DNA of 64,000 nt. Origin: Candidatus Pantoea soli. Lineage in GTDB: Bacteria > Pseudomonadota > Gammaproteobacteria > Enterobacterales > Enterobacteriaceae. Positions 41,385 to 51,259 of the stretch are shown here, in pieces (the first letter of the stretch is position 1; every line of letters starts with the position of its first letter). The notes beneath the pieces were generated by a model that did no database searches, was not told the DNA's origin, and saw nothing but the letters and a program-made list of their open reading frames with translations. Position numbers and translations under genes: made by a program. The DNA is taken from positions 3,596,001-3,660,000 of the forward strand of contig NZ_CP032702.1 in the NCBI RefSeq assembly GCF_007833795.1, given 5' to 3'.

Positions 41385-42686
41385 ATGAAGGGAAAAGCGC
41401 CCGTTTTACACACAAGGACCCGTTTTAACGACCCGGCATCTCCGTTGTCATTTCACTGGTCCACCCTCCCCCTCTGCCTGCTCTGTGCGGGCGCACTGCT
41501 GCTGCCTGTTGCCGCCCGCAGCGCGGACGACAGCAAGACCCAGCTTAAATCTATCCAGCAGAACATCGCCGAAAAAGAAAAGAGCGTAAAAGCGCAGAAA
41601 CTGCAACGCAGTAAGCTGCTGGACCAGCTGCAAAGCCAGGAAAAGGTGATAGCGCAGGCCAGTCGCCAGCTGCGTGAAACGCGTAACAGTCTGAGTGCGC
41701 TGAACGCAGAGATTGAGCGAACCACTGCCTCTATTTCCCGTCTGGAAAAACAGCAGGCGCAGCAGGAAAAACTGCTGGCGCAGCAGCTGGATGCCGCTTT
41801 CCGGCAGGGCCAGCATAGCGGATTGCAATTGCTGCTCGGTGGTGAAGAAGCGCAGCGCAGCGAGCGTATTCTGGCTTACTTCGGTTACCTCAATGCGGCG
41901 CGGCAAAAAAATATCGACGATCTCCGGCAAACCCAGCAGCAGCTGGCGGACCAGCGGCAGGCACTGCAGAGCAAGCAGGATCAGCAAAAGACCCTGCTGG
42001 CACAGCAGCAGGCGCAGCAGACGCAGCTGGAAACAGCCAGCGCCGCGCGCAGAAAAACGCTGTCCGCACTGGAGAGCGCGCTGGAAAAAGATCAGGCCGA
42101 TCTGGTTGAAATGCGCCAGAACGAAAGTCGTCTGCAGGATAAAATTGCCAAAGCCGAACGGGAAGCGCGTGAGCGGGCGGAGCGTGAAGCGCGCGAAGCG
42201 GAGAAAGTCCGTCAGCGTCAGGCGCAGGCAAAAGCGAAGGGGTCCAGCTACTCGCCGACACAGAGTGAACGCGAGCTGATGGCGCGGACCGGCGGCCTCG
42301 GTCGTCCGGGCAGTCAGGCCGTCTGGCCGGTCTCCGGGCGGATTGAACACCGCTTCGGCGATGCCATGCAGGGCGAACTGCGCTGGAAAGGTCTGGTCAT
42401 TGATGCGCCGGAAGGCACCGAGGTGAAAGCCATTGCCGATGGCCGCGTACTGATGGCGGACTGGCTGCAGGGTTACGGTCTGGTGGTCGTGCTGGAACAC
42501 GGCAAAGGCGATATGAGCCTGTATGGCTACAACCAGAGCGCGCTGGTCAGCGTGGGTACGCAGGTGAAGGCCGGACAGCCCATCGCGCTGGTAGGCACCA
42601 GCGGCGGTCGCGGCACGCCTTCACTCTACTTTGAAATCCGACGTCAGGGACGGGCGGTCAATCCACTACCGTGGTTAGGAAGATAA
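41385..42686 (+). CDS. envC: Murein hydrolase activator EnvC
   Basis: Periplasmic activator of the amidases AmiA and AmiB during daughter-cell separation, recruited by FtsEX. ATG 41385 gives 433 residues; a TTG at 41376 is in frame. It has a signal peptide (LPLCLLCAGALLLPVAARSA, cleavage near residue 45), a long coiled coil (about 50-270), and a C-terminal degenerate LytM domain (VEHG-type segment VLEHGKGDMSLYGYNQSA). The N-terminus is somewhat longer than in E. coli. Three bases separate it from yibQ. Confidence 0.96.
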   Translation: MKGKAPVLHTRTRFNDPASPLSFHWSTLPLCLLCAGALLLPVAARSADDSKTQLKSIQQNIAEKEKSVKAQKLQRSKLLDQLQSQEKVIAQASRQLRETRNSLSALNAEIERTTASISRLEKQQAQQEKLLAQQLDAAFRQGQHSGLQLLLGGEEAQRSERILAYFGYLNAARQKNIDDLRQTQQQLADQRQALQSKQDQQKTLLAQQQAQQTQLETASAARRKTLSALESALEKDQADLVEMRQNESRLQDKIAKAEREARERAEREAREAEKVRQRQAQAKAKGSSYSPTQSERELMARTGGLGRPGSQAVWPVSGRIEHRFGDAMQGELRWKGLVIDAPEGTEVKAIADGRVLMADWLQGYGLVVVLEHGKGDMSLYGYNQSALVSVGTQVKAGQPIALVGTSGGRGTPSLYFEIRRQGRAVNPLPWLGR

Positions 42687-42689
42687 GTT

Positions 42690-43595
42690 TTGTTTCAACG
42701 CCGAAAGCTCACCGCCGCACTCTGCGGACTGCTGTTTACCCTCTCTGCCCAGGCAGGCAAGCTCGCGATCGTGATTGACGATTTCGGCTATCGCCCGACC
42801 GAAGAGAACAAAGTGCTGCAAATGCCTGCGGCCATTTCTGTGGCCGTCCTGCCAAACGCACCCCACGCGCGGGAGATGGCCACCAAAGCGCATCAGGGTG
42901 GCCACGAAGTGCTGATCCACCTGCCGATGGCGCCGCTCAGCAAACAGCCGCTGGAAAAAGACACCCTGACGCCTGAAATGAGCAGCGACGAGATCGCCCG
43001 CATTGTGCGCGAGGCCAGCGGCAAAGTGCCGTATGCCGTGGGGCTGAATAACCATATGGGCAGTAAAATGACCTCCAGCCTGTCAGGCATGCAGAAAGTG
43101 ATGCAGGTGTTAAGCCACTACAACTATTACTTTCTGGATAGCATGACGATCGGCAACAGTCAGGCGGTGCCGGCGGCGCAGGGTACCCAGGTCAGGGTAT
43201 TAAAACGCCGGGTATTTCTGGACGACAGTCAGAATGAAACGGCGATTCGCCAGCAGTTCAGCCGGGCGGTGAAACTGGCGCAGCGCGACGGCTATGCCAT
43301 TGCCATTGGCCATCCGCATCCCACTACGGTGCGGGTTCTGCAGCAGATGCTGCCGTCACTGCCGGCGGATATTACGCTGGTGCGGCCCAGCCAGTTGCTG
43401 AACATGCCACTGCGCGCTGGCAGCGCTGCCGTGACCTCCACGCCAGTGAAGTCGCCACCACCAGGGTTCCGCGCGCCGGGTCTCTGCAAGGTGACGAAGC
43501 CGTTAGCGCCGGTGCCGCAGCAGCGGGCGGTTGAGGTGCTGACAGAAAGCCTCGCGCAAAGTCCGCTTATGCAGACGCTTAACCACTTATTCTGA
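42690..43595 (+). CDS. yibQ: Divergent polysaccharide deacetylase family protein YibQ
   Basis: Exported protein with a polysaccharide-deacetylase-like fold; role unproven. It has 301 residues from a TTG start at 42690, with AGGAAG upstream. The signal peptide ends at about residue 19 (LFTLSAQA-G). The DDFGYR segment (about residues 29-34) and HLPMAP are the family landmarks. Cotranscribed with envC, as in E. coli. Confidence 0.93.
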   Translation: MFQRRKLTAALCGLLFTLSAQAGKLAIVIDDFGYRPTEENKVLQMPAAISVAVLPNAPHAREMATKAHQGGHEVLIHLPMAPLSKQPLEKDTLTPEMSSDEIARIVREASGKVPYAVGLNNHMGSKMTSSLSGMQKVMQVLSHYNYYFLDSMTIGNSQAVPAAQGTQVRVLKRRVFLDDSQNETAIRQQFSRAVKLAQRDGYAIAIGHPHPTTVRVLQQMLPSLPADITLVRPSQLLNMPLRAGSAAVTSTPVKSPPPGFRAPGLCKVTKPLAPVPQQRAVEVLTESLAQSPLMQTLNHLF

Positions 43596-43599
43596 TCGT

Positions 43600-43622
43600 C
43601 CGGCGCAGTGCCGCTGCGCCGG
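43600..43622. terminator. Inverted repeat after yibQ
   Basis: Perfect 9-bp inverted repeat CCGGCGCAG / CTGCGCCGG with a 5-base loop directly after the yibQ stop. No T tract; it may be a stability element or partial terminator before the glycosyltransferase gene. Confidence 0.5.
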
Positions 43623-43661
43623 ATAACAGGCTTATCATTCCGCGTAAGGATATCGGGACAG

Positions 43662-44891
43662 ATGACATCATCCCCTAAAAAAATTCTGCTGCTGGATACC
43701 GGACGCGAATGGGGCGGCGGGACCAACAGTATGCTGGAGTTACTGAAGCGTATTGATCGGCAACGGTTCGATATCACCTGCTGCTTTTATGAGAATTATG
43801 CCCGCGGCAATCAGGAAACCATTGAAGCCGTATTGCAGGCTATCGCGATTCCGGTGGTGTTTCTTCCTCAGCGCCGCCAGCCGCTGTGGGCCAAGCTCAG
43901 TAAAGAGCTGGTGCGCACGCTGTTATTTTTTCATCGCGCCTGGAAAAAAGCAGCTGTCAGCCGGATTGACCGCCGGTGGCGCGTGCAGCCTAACGCGGCG
44001 GCGATCGCGGCGCTGTTACGCCAGGGCGGCTACCATACGCTGTACATGAATAATCAGCCCAGCACAAACGTGGAAGGGTATCTCGCGGCCGCAGCCACGC
44101 AGGTGGCATTAATTCAGCATTGCCGTATTGAACCCGTTCTGACGGCATCGCTGGTCAGGATGGTTAACCGGCACGCGGACGCGGTTATTGCTGTTTCCCA
44201 CGGCGTGCAGCGCCGGCTGAGGGAAAGCGGCGTGGATGCCCAACGCTGCTTTACCGTATCAAACGCCATTGATATCCACCAGCCTCTGCCGGTGCGCAGC
44301 GAGGTACGCCAGCGCTTTCACTACGCTGAGGACACCTTCATTTTCGGATCCATTGGCTCGCTGATTGCGCGTAAATCGAATCATCATATCCTGCAGGCGC
44401 TGGGATTGTTTCAGCGCGCGCATCCGGAAGCCCGCTGGCAGATGATCATTGTGGGCGCCGGCCCGGAGCAGGCTGCGCTGCAACAGCTGGCGCAGAAAGA
44501 GGGGATTGCTTCCCGCGTCGTGTTCACGGGTTTTCGCAACAATGCGCTGGAGTACCTTGCCGCGTTTGACGCTTTTATTCTGGCCTCTGCCAGCGAAGGG
44601 TTGCCGCGCGTGGTGCTGGAAGCCATGCTGGTGCATACCGCGGTGATTGGTTCTGACGTGGTCGGCACGTCAGAGTTAATCGATCACAACGAAACCGGCT
44701 TACTGTTCCCTTACGGCGATGTTCAGCAGTTAAGCCAGCAGCTTGCTGTGCTGTGGCAGGATGCCGCGCTGCGACAGCGTTTAACCCGCTCGGCGGCGGC
44801 CCGCGTCCGCGAGCAGTACAGCATTGAACACTATGTATCGGGCGTCGAAGCCCTTCTGGAAAAAATGACCGAGAGAAAACAGCATGTTTGA
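43662..44891 (+). CDS. Glycosyltransferase, GT4 type (substrate unknown)
   Basis: A GT-B fold sugar transferase of 409 residues. The start at 43662 (MTSSPKKILLLDTGREWGGG) follows GGGA; the open frame extends to 43608 without a better site. The N-terminal glycine-rich REWGGGTNSM loop and the C-terminal domain with GSIGSLIARKSNH and the E-x7-E segment EGLPRVVLEAML (about residues 314-325) are classical GT4 features. It overlaps the next gene by 8 bases, so the two act together. It lies between yibQ and tdh, where E. coli keeps waaH. Probably cell-surface polysaccharide or lipopolysaccharide related, by context only. Confidence 0.85.
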   Translation: MTSSPKKILLLDTGREWGGGTNSMLELLKRIDRQRFDITCCFYENYARGNQETIEAVLQAIAIPVVFLPQRRQPLWAKLSKELVRTLLFFHRAWKKAAVSRIDRRWRVQPNAAAIAALLRQGGYHTLYMNNQPSTNVEGYLAAAATQVALIQHCRIEPVLTASLVRMVNRHADAVIAVSHGVQRRLRESGVDAQRCFTVSNAIDIHQPLPVRSEVRQRFHYAEDTFIFGSIGSLIARKSNHHILQALGLFQRAHPEARWQMIIVGAGPEQAALQQLAQKEGIASRVVFTGFRNNALEYLAAFDAFILASASEGLPRVVLEAMLVHTAVIGSDVVGTSELIDHNETGLLFPYGDVQQLSQQLAVLWQDAALRQRLTRSAAARVREQYSIEHYVSGVEALLEKMTERKQHV

Positions 44892-45795
44892 ATTCTTAAA
44901 TAAACACCGACGCCATATTCTCTCACGCCATAACATTCCTGCGACGCAGCCGGACACGCAGGGAAACATTGCCGTCAGTTCCGTGGTGATCCCCTGCACC
45001 GGCGCGGATTATATTGAAGAAGCTGTCCTGAGCGCCCGCTTTGCCAGTCGCTGTGCGGACAGCATTAAAGAGATTGTGATTGTCAGCGATCAGCCGCTGT
45101 CGGCATTCCCGACCCTGCCGGAAAGAGTCCGGGTAGTGACGCTGGATGTGCCATCGCGCGAAGCCTCTTACCGCTATAAGCAAATTTATCGCAGCCGGCT
45201 GATCAAACTGCAGGCGCCGTTACAGGCCACGGGGGACGGGATTCTGATGATCGATTCCGACCTCAACCTGCTGCAAACGCCACAGATCGCCATGCGTGAG
45301 CATCATCTCTACAGCAGCTTCCGTCAGGGCAAAATGATTGCCAAACTGGCCGATGCGCCGGCGGAACATATACCGGCCTATTACAAAACGACCATCAGAC
45401 CTTACCTGCAGGATCACGTTAATGGCGCCTACCTCGCGGCATCGCGCCGCACCTGGCAGCGCATCTGCCCGCTCTGGCTGACGCTGTTCAACGATACCTG
45501 GGAATTAATGAACGACAACCAGCCGCCGACGGACCAGCTACCGCTGGCCGCCCTGATCGATTTGCTGGATCTGCGTACGGTCAATCTGGGTGAATGGGCA
45601 AACTGGCCGGTATCCAAACGCATCGGCGGCCAGTCTGCGGTGATCCCTGCTGAAGTCGTCGGGGCGCACGGCGGCTTTCCGCTGAGCGAATGGCAAAAGT
45701 ATCTGCAGGACCCTGCACAACCGCTTAGCTTCAAAGGCCAGGATTACACGCGCAAGGTGCGCTACCTGACCGATGCCGAAAAACAGCAATCCTGA
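44884..45795 (+). CDS. GT-A fold glycosyltransferase-like protein (unassigned)
   Basis: 303 residues; I do not recognise the subfamily. The N-terminal part has the GT-A nucleotide-sugar pattern: SSVVIPCTGADYIEEAV (about residues 32-48), then MIDSDLNLL (about 122-130), where DSD would hold the metal and nucleotide. No signal peptide or membrane span. The 8-base overlap with the preceding GT4 gene indicates tight coupling and perhaps consecutive steps on one acceptor. It is followed by a strong hairpin. Confidence 0.75.
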   Translation: MFEFLNKHRRHILSRHNIPATQPDTQGNIAVSSVVIPCTGADYIEEAVLSARFASRCADSIKEIVIVSDQPLSAFPTLPERVRVVTLDVPSREASYRYKQIYRSRLIKLQAPLQATGDGILMIDSDLNLLQTPQIAMREHHLYSSFRQGKMIAKLADAPAEHIPAYYKTTIRPYLQDHVNGAYLAASRRTWQRICPLWLTLFNDTWELMNDNQPPTDQLPLAALIDLLDLRTVNLGEWANWPVSKRIGGQSAVIPAEVVGAHGGFPLSEWQKYLQDPAQPLSFKGQDYTRKVRYLTDAEKQQS

Positions 45796-45820
45796 AGCCG
45801 GCCGGCCTGCGGGCCGGCTT
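45796..45820. terminator. Hairpin between the GT-A gene and tdh
   Basis: AAGCCGGCC / GGCCGGCTT stem with a short loop at the convergent ends of the GT-A gene and tdh. Little T run; likely works as a shared terminator. Confidence 0.65.
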
Positions 45821-45825
45821 GCCGC

Positions 45826-46854
45826 TTAATCCCAGCTCAGCACGACTTTCCCGGAGCGGCCGGAGCGCATCTCATCAAAGCCCTGCTGGAAGTCATCAAT
45901 CGCGAAGCGGTGCGTGATAATGGGGCTCAGGTCAAGGCCGGACTGAATCAGGGCGGCCATTTTGTACCAGGTTTCAAACATTTCCCGGCCGTAAATACCC
46001 TTGATAAACAATCCTTTAAAAATAACCTGGTTCCAGTCAATCGCCATCTCGCCCGGTGGGATTCCCAGCAGCGCGATGCGTCCGCCGTGGTTCATGGTTT
46101 CCAGCATAGTGCGGAAGGCCGCCGGGGCACCGGACATCTCCAGCCCGACGTCAAAGCCTTCGGTCATGCCCAGTTCAGCCATGACGTCACGCAGATTTTC
46201 CTGCGCCACGTTTACCGCGCGCGTTACGCCCATTTCCCGCGCCAGGTTGAGGCGGTAGTCGTTAACATCGGTAATGACCACATGACGCGCACCAACGTGG
46301 CGGCACACGGCGGCCGCCATAATGCCGATTGGGCCTGCGCCGGCGATCAGTACATCTTCCCCCACCACATCAAATGACAGCGCGGTGTGTACCGCATTGC
46401 CGAACGGGTCAAAGATGGCGGCCAGCTCATCAGAGATGTTGTCCGGAATTTTGAACGCGTTGTAGGCCGGAATCACCAGGTACTCCGCGAAACAGCCCTG
46501 CCGGTTAACACCCACGCCCACCGTGTTGCGACACAGATGCGTGCGTCCGGCGCGGCAGTTACGGCAATGCCCGCAGGTGATATGACCTTCACCGGAAACG
46601 CGGTCACCCGGTGCAAAACCTTTAACTTCCTGGCCGATACCCACCACTTCGCCCACATATTCATGGCCGGTAATCATCGGCACCGGAATGGTTTTGCGCG
46701 ACCAGTCGTCCCAGTTATAGATATGCACGTCGGTACCGCAGATTGCGGTTTTGCGGATTTTAATCAGCAGGTCATTGTGACCCGGCTGCGGAATCGGTGC
46801 ATCGTGCACCATCCAGATCCCCTCTTCCGCTTTTAACTTCGCGAGTGCTTTCAT
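45826..46854 (-). CDS. tdh: L-threonine 3-dehydrogenase
   Basis: Zinc-dependent alcohol dehydrogenase that oxidises threonine to 2-amino-3-ketobutyrate. The start at 46854 ([14 protein letters not shown]) gives 342 residues (E. coli 341). An open frame to 47157 is antisense-like sequence inside kbl and is rejected. The catalytic zinc cysteine is in [11 protein letters not shown] (near residue 38); a structural zinc site [15 protein letters not shown] is at about residues 93-107. It overlaps kbl by 4 bases. Confidence 0.98.
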   Translation of the reverse strand: MKALAKLKAEEGIWMVHDAPIPQPGHNDLLIKIRKTAICGTDVHIYNWDDWSRKTIPVPMITGHEYVGEVVGIGQEVKGFAPGDRVSGEGHITCGHCRNCRAGRTHLCRNTVGVGVNRQGCFAEYLVIPAYNAFKIPDNISDELAAIFDPFGNAVHTALSFDVVGEDVLIAGAGPIGIMAAAVCRHVGARHVVITDVNDYRLNLAREMGVTRAVNVAQENLRDVMAELGMTEGFDVGLEMSGAPAAFRTMLETMNHGGRIALLGIPPGEMAIDWNQVIFKGLFIKGIYGREMFETWYKMAALIQSGLDLSPIITHRFAIDDFQQGFDEMRSGRSGKVVLSWD

Positions 46855-48062
46855 TGCGCGGCTCCTGCGGCGATCACGCCCAGCTGTTGACCAATACGGG
46901 TAAAGGCCGCAACCGCCTGCTCCAGCTGCGCCTGAGTATGCGCCGCAGAAATCTGCGTACGAATGCGCGCCTGTCCCTGCGGCACCACCGGATAGAAAAA
47001 GCCGGTGACGTAGATGCCTTCCTGCTGCAGCAGGCTGGCAAACTGCTGCGCCACTCTGGCATCGCCGAGCATCACCGGGATAATCGCGTGATCGGCACCG
47101 GCCAGGGTGAAACCGGCAGCAGTCATTTTTTCGCGGAAGAATCGCGCGTTGTCCCACAGGCGCTGACGCAGGCCGTCGCCTTCACTGAGTAAATCGAGCA
47201 CGCGCAGTGAGGCCGCGACGATCGCTGGCGCCAGCGAATTGGAAAACAGATACGGGCGTGAACGCTGACGCAGCCATTCAACCACCTCTTTTTTCGCGGC
47301 AACATAGCCGCCGGACGCGCCGCCGAGCGCTTTACCCAGCGTGCCGGTCAGAATGTCCACGCGATCCATCACACCGCAGTATTCGTGCGTTCCGCGTCCC
47401 GTTGCGCCCACAAAGCCCACTGCATGCGAATCATCCACCATCACCAGCGCGCCAAACTCTTCGGCCAGATCGCAGATGCCCTGCAGGTTGGCAATGACGC
47501 CATCCATGGAAAACACGCCGTCAGTGGCGATCAGGATATGGCGTGCCCCCTTGTCGCGGGCCTCCTGCAGCCGGGCGCGCAGTTCCTGCATATCGTTATT
47601 GGCATAGCGGTAACGCTGCGCTTTGCACAGGCGAATGCCGTCAATGATGGAGGCGTGATTAAGAGCATCCGAGATGATGGCGTCTTCTGCGCTGAGCAGG
47701 GTTTCAAACAGACCGCCATTGGCATCAAAACAGGAGGAGAACAGAATGCCGTCTTCCATGCCAAGGAAGTCCGCCAGTTTGCGCTCCAGCTGCTGATGCA
47801 GATCCTGCGTGCCGCAGATAAACCGTACCGAGGCCATGCCAAAACCGTGCGAATCCATCCCGTCTTTCGCTGCCTGAATCAGCGCCGGATGGCTGGCGAG
47901 GCCGAGATAGTTATTCGCGCAAAAATTGATGACCGGCGGGCTGCCGGCGACGTTGATCTCAGCCTGCTGCGCCGAGGTAATGGCACGTTCCTGTTTGAAC
48001 AATCCGTCCTGGCGCGTTGTCTCAAGTTGCTGACGGAGTTGGGCATAAAACTGATCAGACAT
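46851..48062 (-). CDS. kbl: 2-amino-3-ketobutyrate CoA ligase (glycine C-acetyltransferase)
   Basis: PLP enzyme that cleaves 2-amino-3-ketobutyrate with CoA to glycine and acetyl-CoA, completing threonine breakdown with Tdh. The start at 48062 ([14 protein letters not shown]) gives 403 residues (E. coli 398), slightly longer at the C-terminus. The PLP lysine is in [13 protein letters not shown] (near residue 244). First gene of kbl-tdh, with a 4-base overlap. Confidence 0.98.
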   Translation of the reverse strand: MSDQFYAQLRQQLETTRQDGLFKQERAITSAQQAEINVAGSPPVINFCANNYLGLASHPALIQAAKDGMDSHGFGMASVRFICGTQDLHQQLERKLADFLGMEDGILFSSCFDANGGLFETLLSAEDAIISDALNHASIIDGIRLCKAQRYRYANNDMQELRARLQEARDKGARHILIATDGVFSMDGVIANLQGICDLAEEFGALVMVDDSHAVGFVGATGRGTHEYCGVMDRVDILTGTLGKALGGASGGYVAAKKEVVEWLRQRSRPYLFSNSLAPAIVAASLRVLDLLSEGDGLRQRLWDNARFFREKMTAAGFTLAGADHAIIPVMLGDARVAQQFASLLQQEGIYVTGFFYPVVPQGQARIRTQISAAHTQAQLEQAVAAFTRIGQQLGVIAAGAAQ

Positions 48063-48250
48063 GATTCTGCTCCTCAGATAGCAAATCTTTGGCACATATT
48101 ACTGATCAAAACGCGGGTGAACGACATTTCCGCCAGACAAATCTCCGTTTTGCAGCATAGTTCACGCAGCGGACAGGATTTGTGCAGCGCTTTCAGCGTC
48201 ATCTGGCTGTCTGCCTCTGACTGAGATGTTATGATGTGGGGTATTCGTGC

Positions 48251-48269
48251 GTGAAACTTCCCGTTTCAC
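48251..48269 (+). other. Inverted repeat in the hldD leader
   Basis: GTGAAAC / GTTTCAC, 7 bp with a 5-base spacer, ending 25 bases before the hldD start. It could be an mRNA leader hairpin or an operator. A TATGAT at 48229-48234 may be the -10 box of this gene. Confidence 0.35.
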
Positions 48270-48294
48270 CTCCAACTGTTTAAAGGCTAAGCAT

Positions 48295-49227
48295 ATGATT
48301 ATCGTAACCGGTGGCGCTGGCATGATTGGCAGCAACATTGTTAAAGCGCTGAACGACCGCGGTCATACCGATATTCTGGTGGTGGATAATCTGAAAGATG
48401 GCACCAAATTCGTGAACCTGGCGGATCTGGACATCGCAGACTACATGGATAAAGAGGAGTTCCTCACGTACATCATGTCCGGTGAGGATCTCGGCCCGAT
48501 TGAAGCCGTCTTCCATGAAGGCGCCTGCTCAGCCACCACCGAGTGGGATGGCAAGTACATGATGGATAACAACTATCAGTACTCCAAAGATCTGCTGCAC
48601 TTCTGCCTGGAGCGTGAAATTCCGTTCCTGTATGCCTCGTCAGCGGCAACCTATGGCGGACGCAACGAAAACTTCATTGAAGAGCGTCAGTATGAGCAGC
48701 CACTGAACGTCTACGGCTACTCGAAAATGCTGTTTGACCACTATGTCCGTCAGATCCTGCCGGAAGCAGATTCGCCGGTGTGTGGCTTCCGTTACTTCAA
48801 CGTCTATGGCCCGCGTGAAGGACACAAAGGCAGCATGGCAAGCGTTGCCTTCCACCTGAATACGCAGATCAGCAGCGGCGAAAACCCGAAACTGTTTGAA
48901 GGCAGTGACACCTTCCGTCGCGACTTTATCCACGTTGATGACGTAGTGGCAGTCAATCTTTGGTGCTGGGAAAACGGTGTGTCCGGAATCTTTAACTGCG
49001 GCACGGGCCGCGCCGAATCCTTCCAGGAAGTGGCGGATGCCGTGCTGAAATTCCATCAGAAAGGCCAGATCGAATACATCCCGTTCCCGGATAAGCTGAA
49101 AGGGCGTTATCAGGCCTTCACGCAGGCTGACCTGACTAAGCTGCGTGCCGCCGGCTATGACAAGCCGTTCAAAACCGTGGCACAGGGCGTGAGCGAATAC
49201 ATGGCCTGGCTGAACCGCAACGTATAA
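48295..49227 (+). CDS. hldD: ADP-L-glycero-D-manno-heptose 6-epimerase
   Basis: Makes the ADP-heptose precursor of the lipopolysaccharide inner core. The start at 48295 ([12 protein letters not shown]) gives 310 residues, the E. coli length. Short-chain dehydrogenase fold with the nucleotide motif GGAGMIG at residues 6-12 and the YxxxK pair in YGYSKMLF (near 140-144). First gene of hldD-waaF-waaC; the divergent neighbour is kbl. Confidence 0.99.
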   Translation: MIIVTGGAGMIGSNIVKALNDRGHTDILVVDNLKDGTKFVNLADLDIADYMDKEEFLTYIMSGEDLGPIEAVFHEGACSATTEWDGKYMMDNNYQYSKDLLHFCLEREIPFLYASSAATYGGRNENFIEERQYEQPLNVYGYSKMLFDHYVRQILPEADSPVCGFRYFNVYGPREGHKGSMASVAFHLNTQISSGENPKLFEGSDTFRRDFIHVDDVVAVNLWCWENGVSGIFNCGTGRAESFQEVADAVLKFHQKGQIEYIPFPDKLKGRYQAFTQADLTKLRAAGYDKPFKTVAQGVSEYMAWLNRNV

Positions 49228-49244
49228 GGGAACCCGCCCCGGCA

Positions 49245-50288
49245 ATGAAAATTCTGGTTATTGGCCCTTCCTGGGTCGGCGATATGATGATGTCGCAAAG
49301 TCTCTATCGCACCCTCAGGGCCGAACATCCTGACGCGGTGATTGACGTCATGGCACCGGCCTGGTGCCGTCCGTTGCTGTCGCGCATGCCGGAAGTGAAT
49401 CAGGCGCTGGCCATGCCGCTGGGCCATGGCGCGCTGGCGCTGGGTGAGCGGCGTCGGCTGGGACACGCGCTGCGGGCCAGCGGGTACGATCGCGCTTACG
49501 TGCTCCCTAACTCATTTAAATCAGCGCTGGTGCCGTTTTTCGCCGGCATTAAACGCCGCACCGGCTGGCGCGGCGAAATGCGTTACGGCGTGCTCAACGA
49601 TGTGCGCGTGCTGGATAAAGCGGCGTTTCCGCTGATGGTCGAACGCTACGTGGCGCTGGCTTATGACCAGCCGGTACGCTCGGCGCAGCAGCTGCCGCAG
49701 CCGCTGTTATGGCCGCAGCTGCGTGTTGATGAAGAAGAGAAACGCATGACCGCGGCACAGTTCGCGCTGGCCGCCGGACGTCCGATTATCGGCTTCTGCC
49801 CGGGCGCAGAGTTCGGCCCGGCCAAACGCTGGCCGCACTACCATTACGCAGCGCTGGCCGAGCAGCTGATCGCCGAAGGCTATCAGGTTGTGCTGTTCGG
49901 TTCCGCGAAAGATCGCGAAACCGGCGACGCCATTGTGCACAGCCTGTCCGAAACGGCGCAGGCGCACTGTAAAAATCTGGCCGGCGATACCCAGCTGGAG
50001 CAGGCGGTAATCCTGATTGCCCACTGCGCCGCGGTGGTCAGCAATGATTCAGGCCTGATGCACATTGCCGCCGCGCTTAATCGTCCGCTGGTGGCGCTGT
50101 ATGGCCCGAGCAGCCCTGATTTCACGCCGCCGCTGTCCCATCAGGCACGCATCATCCGCCTGATCACCGGTTACCATAAAGTACGTAAAGGTGATGCGGC
50201 AGAAGGCTATCACCAGAGTCTGATCGACATTCAACCCGCCCGCGTTTATCAGGAGCTTAGCGCTCTGCTGCAGCCGGTGCAGGAGTAA
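49245..50288 (+). CDS. waaF: ADP-heptose:LPS heptosyltransferase II
   Basis: Adds the second heptose to the inner core. It is a GT9 enzyme of 347 residues (E. coli 348), beginning MKILVIGPSWVGDMMMS with the ADP-heptose family signature. The C-terminal FCPGAEFGPAKRWP and NDSGLMHIAAAL segments bind the nucleotide sugar. It lies 17 bases after hldD and 2 before waaC. Confidence 0.98.
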   Translation: MKILVIGPSWVGDMMMSQSLYRTLRAEHPDAVIDVMAPAWCRPLLSRMPEVNQALAMPLGHGALALGERRRLGHALRASGYDRAYVLPNSFKSALVPFFAGIKRRTGWRGEMRYGVLNDVRVLDKAAFPLMVERYVALAYDQPVRSAQQLPQPLLWPQLRVDEEEKRMTAAQFALAAGRPIIGFCPGAEFGPAKRWPHYHYAALAEQLIAEGYQVVLFGSAKDRETGDAIVHSLSETAQAHCKNLAGDTQLEQAVILIAHCAAVVSNDSGLMHIAAALNRPLVALYGPSSPDFTPPLSHQARIIRLITGYHKVRKGDAAEGYHQSLIDIQPARVYQELSALLQPVQE

Positions 50289-50290
50289 TC

Positions 50291-51259
50291 ATGCACGTTC
50301 TTATTGTGAAAACCTCCTCAATGGGCGACGTGCTCCACACCTTACCGGCCCTGACCGACGCCATGCAGGCCCTGCCGGGCATCCGTTTTGACTGGGTGGT
50401 GGAAGAGAACTTCGCGCAGATCCCAGGCTGGCATCCGGCCGTCGACAAGGTGTTGCCGGTGGCTATCCGCCGCTGGCGTAAACACTGGTTTGGCAGCCAG
50501 CAGCGCGAAGAGCGCGTCCGTTTCAAGCGCGAACTGCAGTCGCGCCAGTATGACATGGTGATTGATGCGCAGGGGCTGATCAAAAGCGCGGCGCTGGTTA
50601 CGCGACTGGCAAAAGGCGAGAAGCATGGTCTGGATAGCCGCAGCGCCCGCGAACCCTTTGCCAGCTGGTGGTATGACAAACGCCATGAAATCAGCAAGCA
50701 GCAGCATGCGGTAGAGCGCACGCGGGAACTGTTTGCCCGCAGCCTCGGTTACGAAAAACCCGCCGCTCAGGGCGATTACGCCATTGCGCGTCATTTTCTC
50801 GCGTCCCTGCCTGCGGATACGGTTCCCTACCTGGTGTTTCTGCATGCCACCACGCGTGATAATAAACACTGGCCGGAGACGCACTGGCGTGAACTGATTG
50901 GGCTGATGCAGGCACGCGGGCTGCGGATTAAGCTGCCGTGGGGCGCTGAGCACGAACACCAGCGCGCTCAGCGTCTGGCGCAGGGGTTTGACTTTGTGGA
51001 CGTGCTGCCGAAACTGACGCTGGAGCAGGTGGCACAACAGCTGGCGGGCGCGCGTGCCGTGGTGTCGGTTGATACCGGATTAAGCCACCTGGCCGCGGCG
51101 CTGGACCGCCCCAATATCACGCTGTTTGGCCCGACCGATCCCGGCCTGATTGGCGGATACGGACAGAACCAGCACGCGTTACGGCCTGAGCAGGGCGACA
51201 GCATGGCGGATATTCAGCCTGAACGCGTCGTGGCCCTGCTGGACGACATTATCCCTTAA
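50291..51259 (+). CDS. waaC: ADP-heptose:LPS heptosyltransferase I
   Basis: Adds the first heptose to Kdo2-lipid A. GT9 enzyme of 322 residues (E. coli 319). It begins MHVLIVKTSSMGDVLHTLP, containing the catalytic aspartate at about residue 13; VDTGLSHLAAALD near the C-terminus is the nucleotide-sugar site. Its last 11 bases overlap the convergent deacetylase gene, an unusual tail-to-tail arrangement. Confidence 0.98.
   Translation: MHVLIVKTSSMGDVLHTLPALTDAMQALPGIRFDWVVEENFAQIPGWHPAVDKVLPVAIRRWRKHWFGSQQREERVRFKRELQSRQYDMVIDAQGLIKSAALVTRLAKGEKHGLDSRSAREPFASWWYDKRHEISKQQHAVERTRELFARSLGYEKPAAQGDYAIARHFLASLPADTVPYLVFLHATTRDNKHWPETHWRELIGLMQARGLRIKLPWGAEHEHQRAQRLAQGFDFVDVLPKLTLEQVAQQLAGARAVVSVDTGLSHLAAALDRPNITLFGPTDPGLIGGYGQNQHALRPEQGDSMADIQPERVVALLDDIIP

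Noticed and set aside
46855-47157. N-terminal extension of tdh by about 101 residues
   Set aside because: It is inside kbl in another frame; Tdh starts naturally at [14 protein letters not shown].
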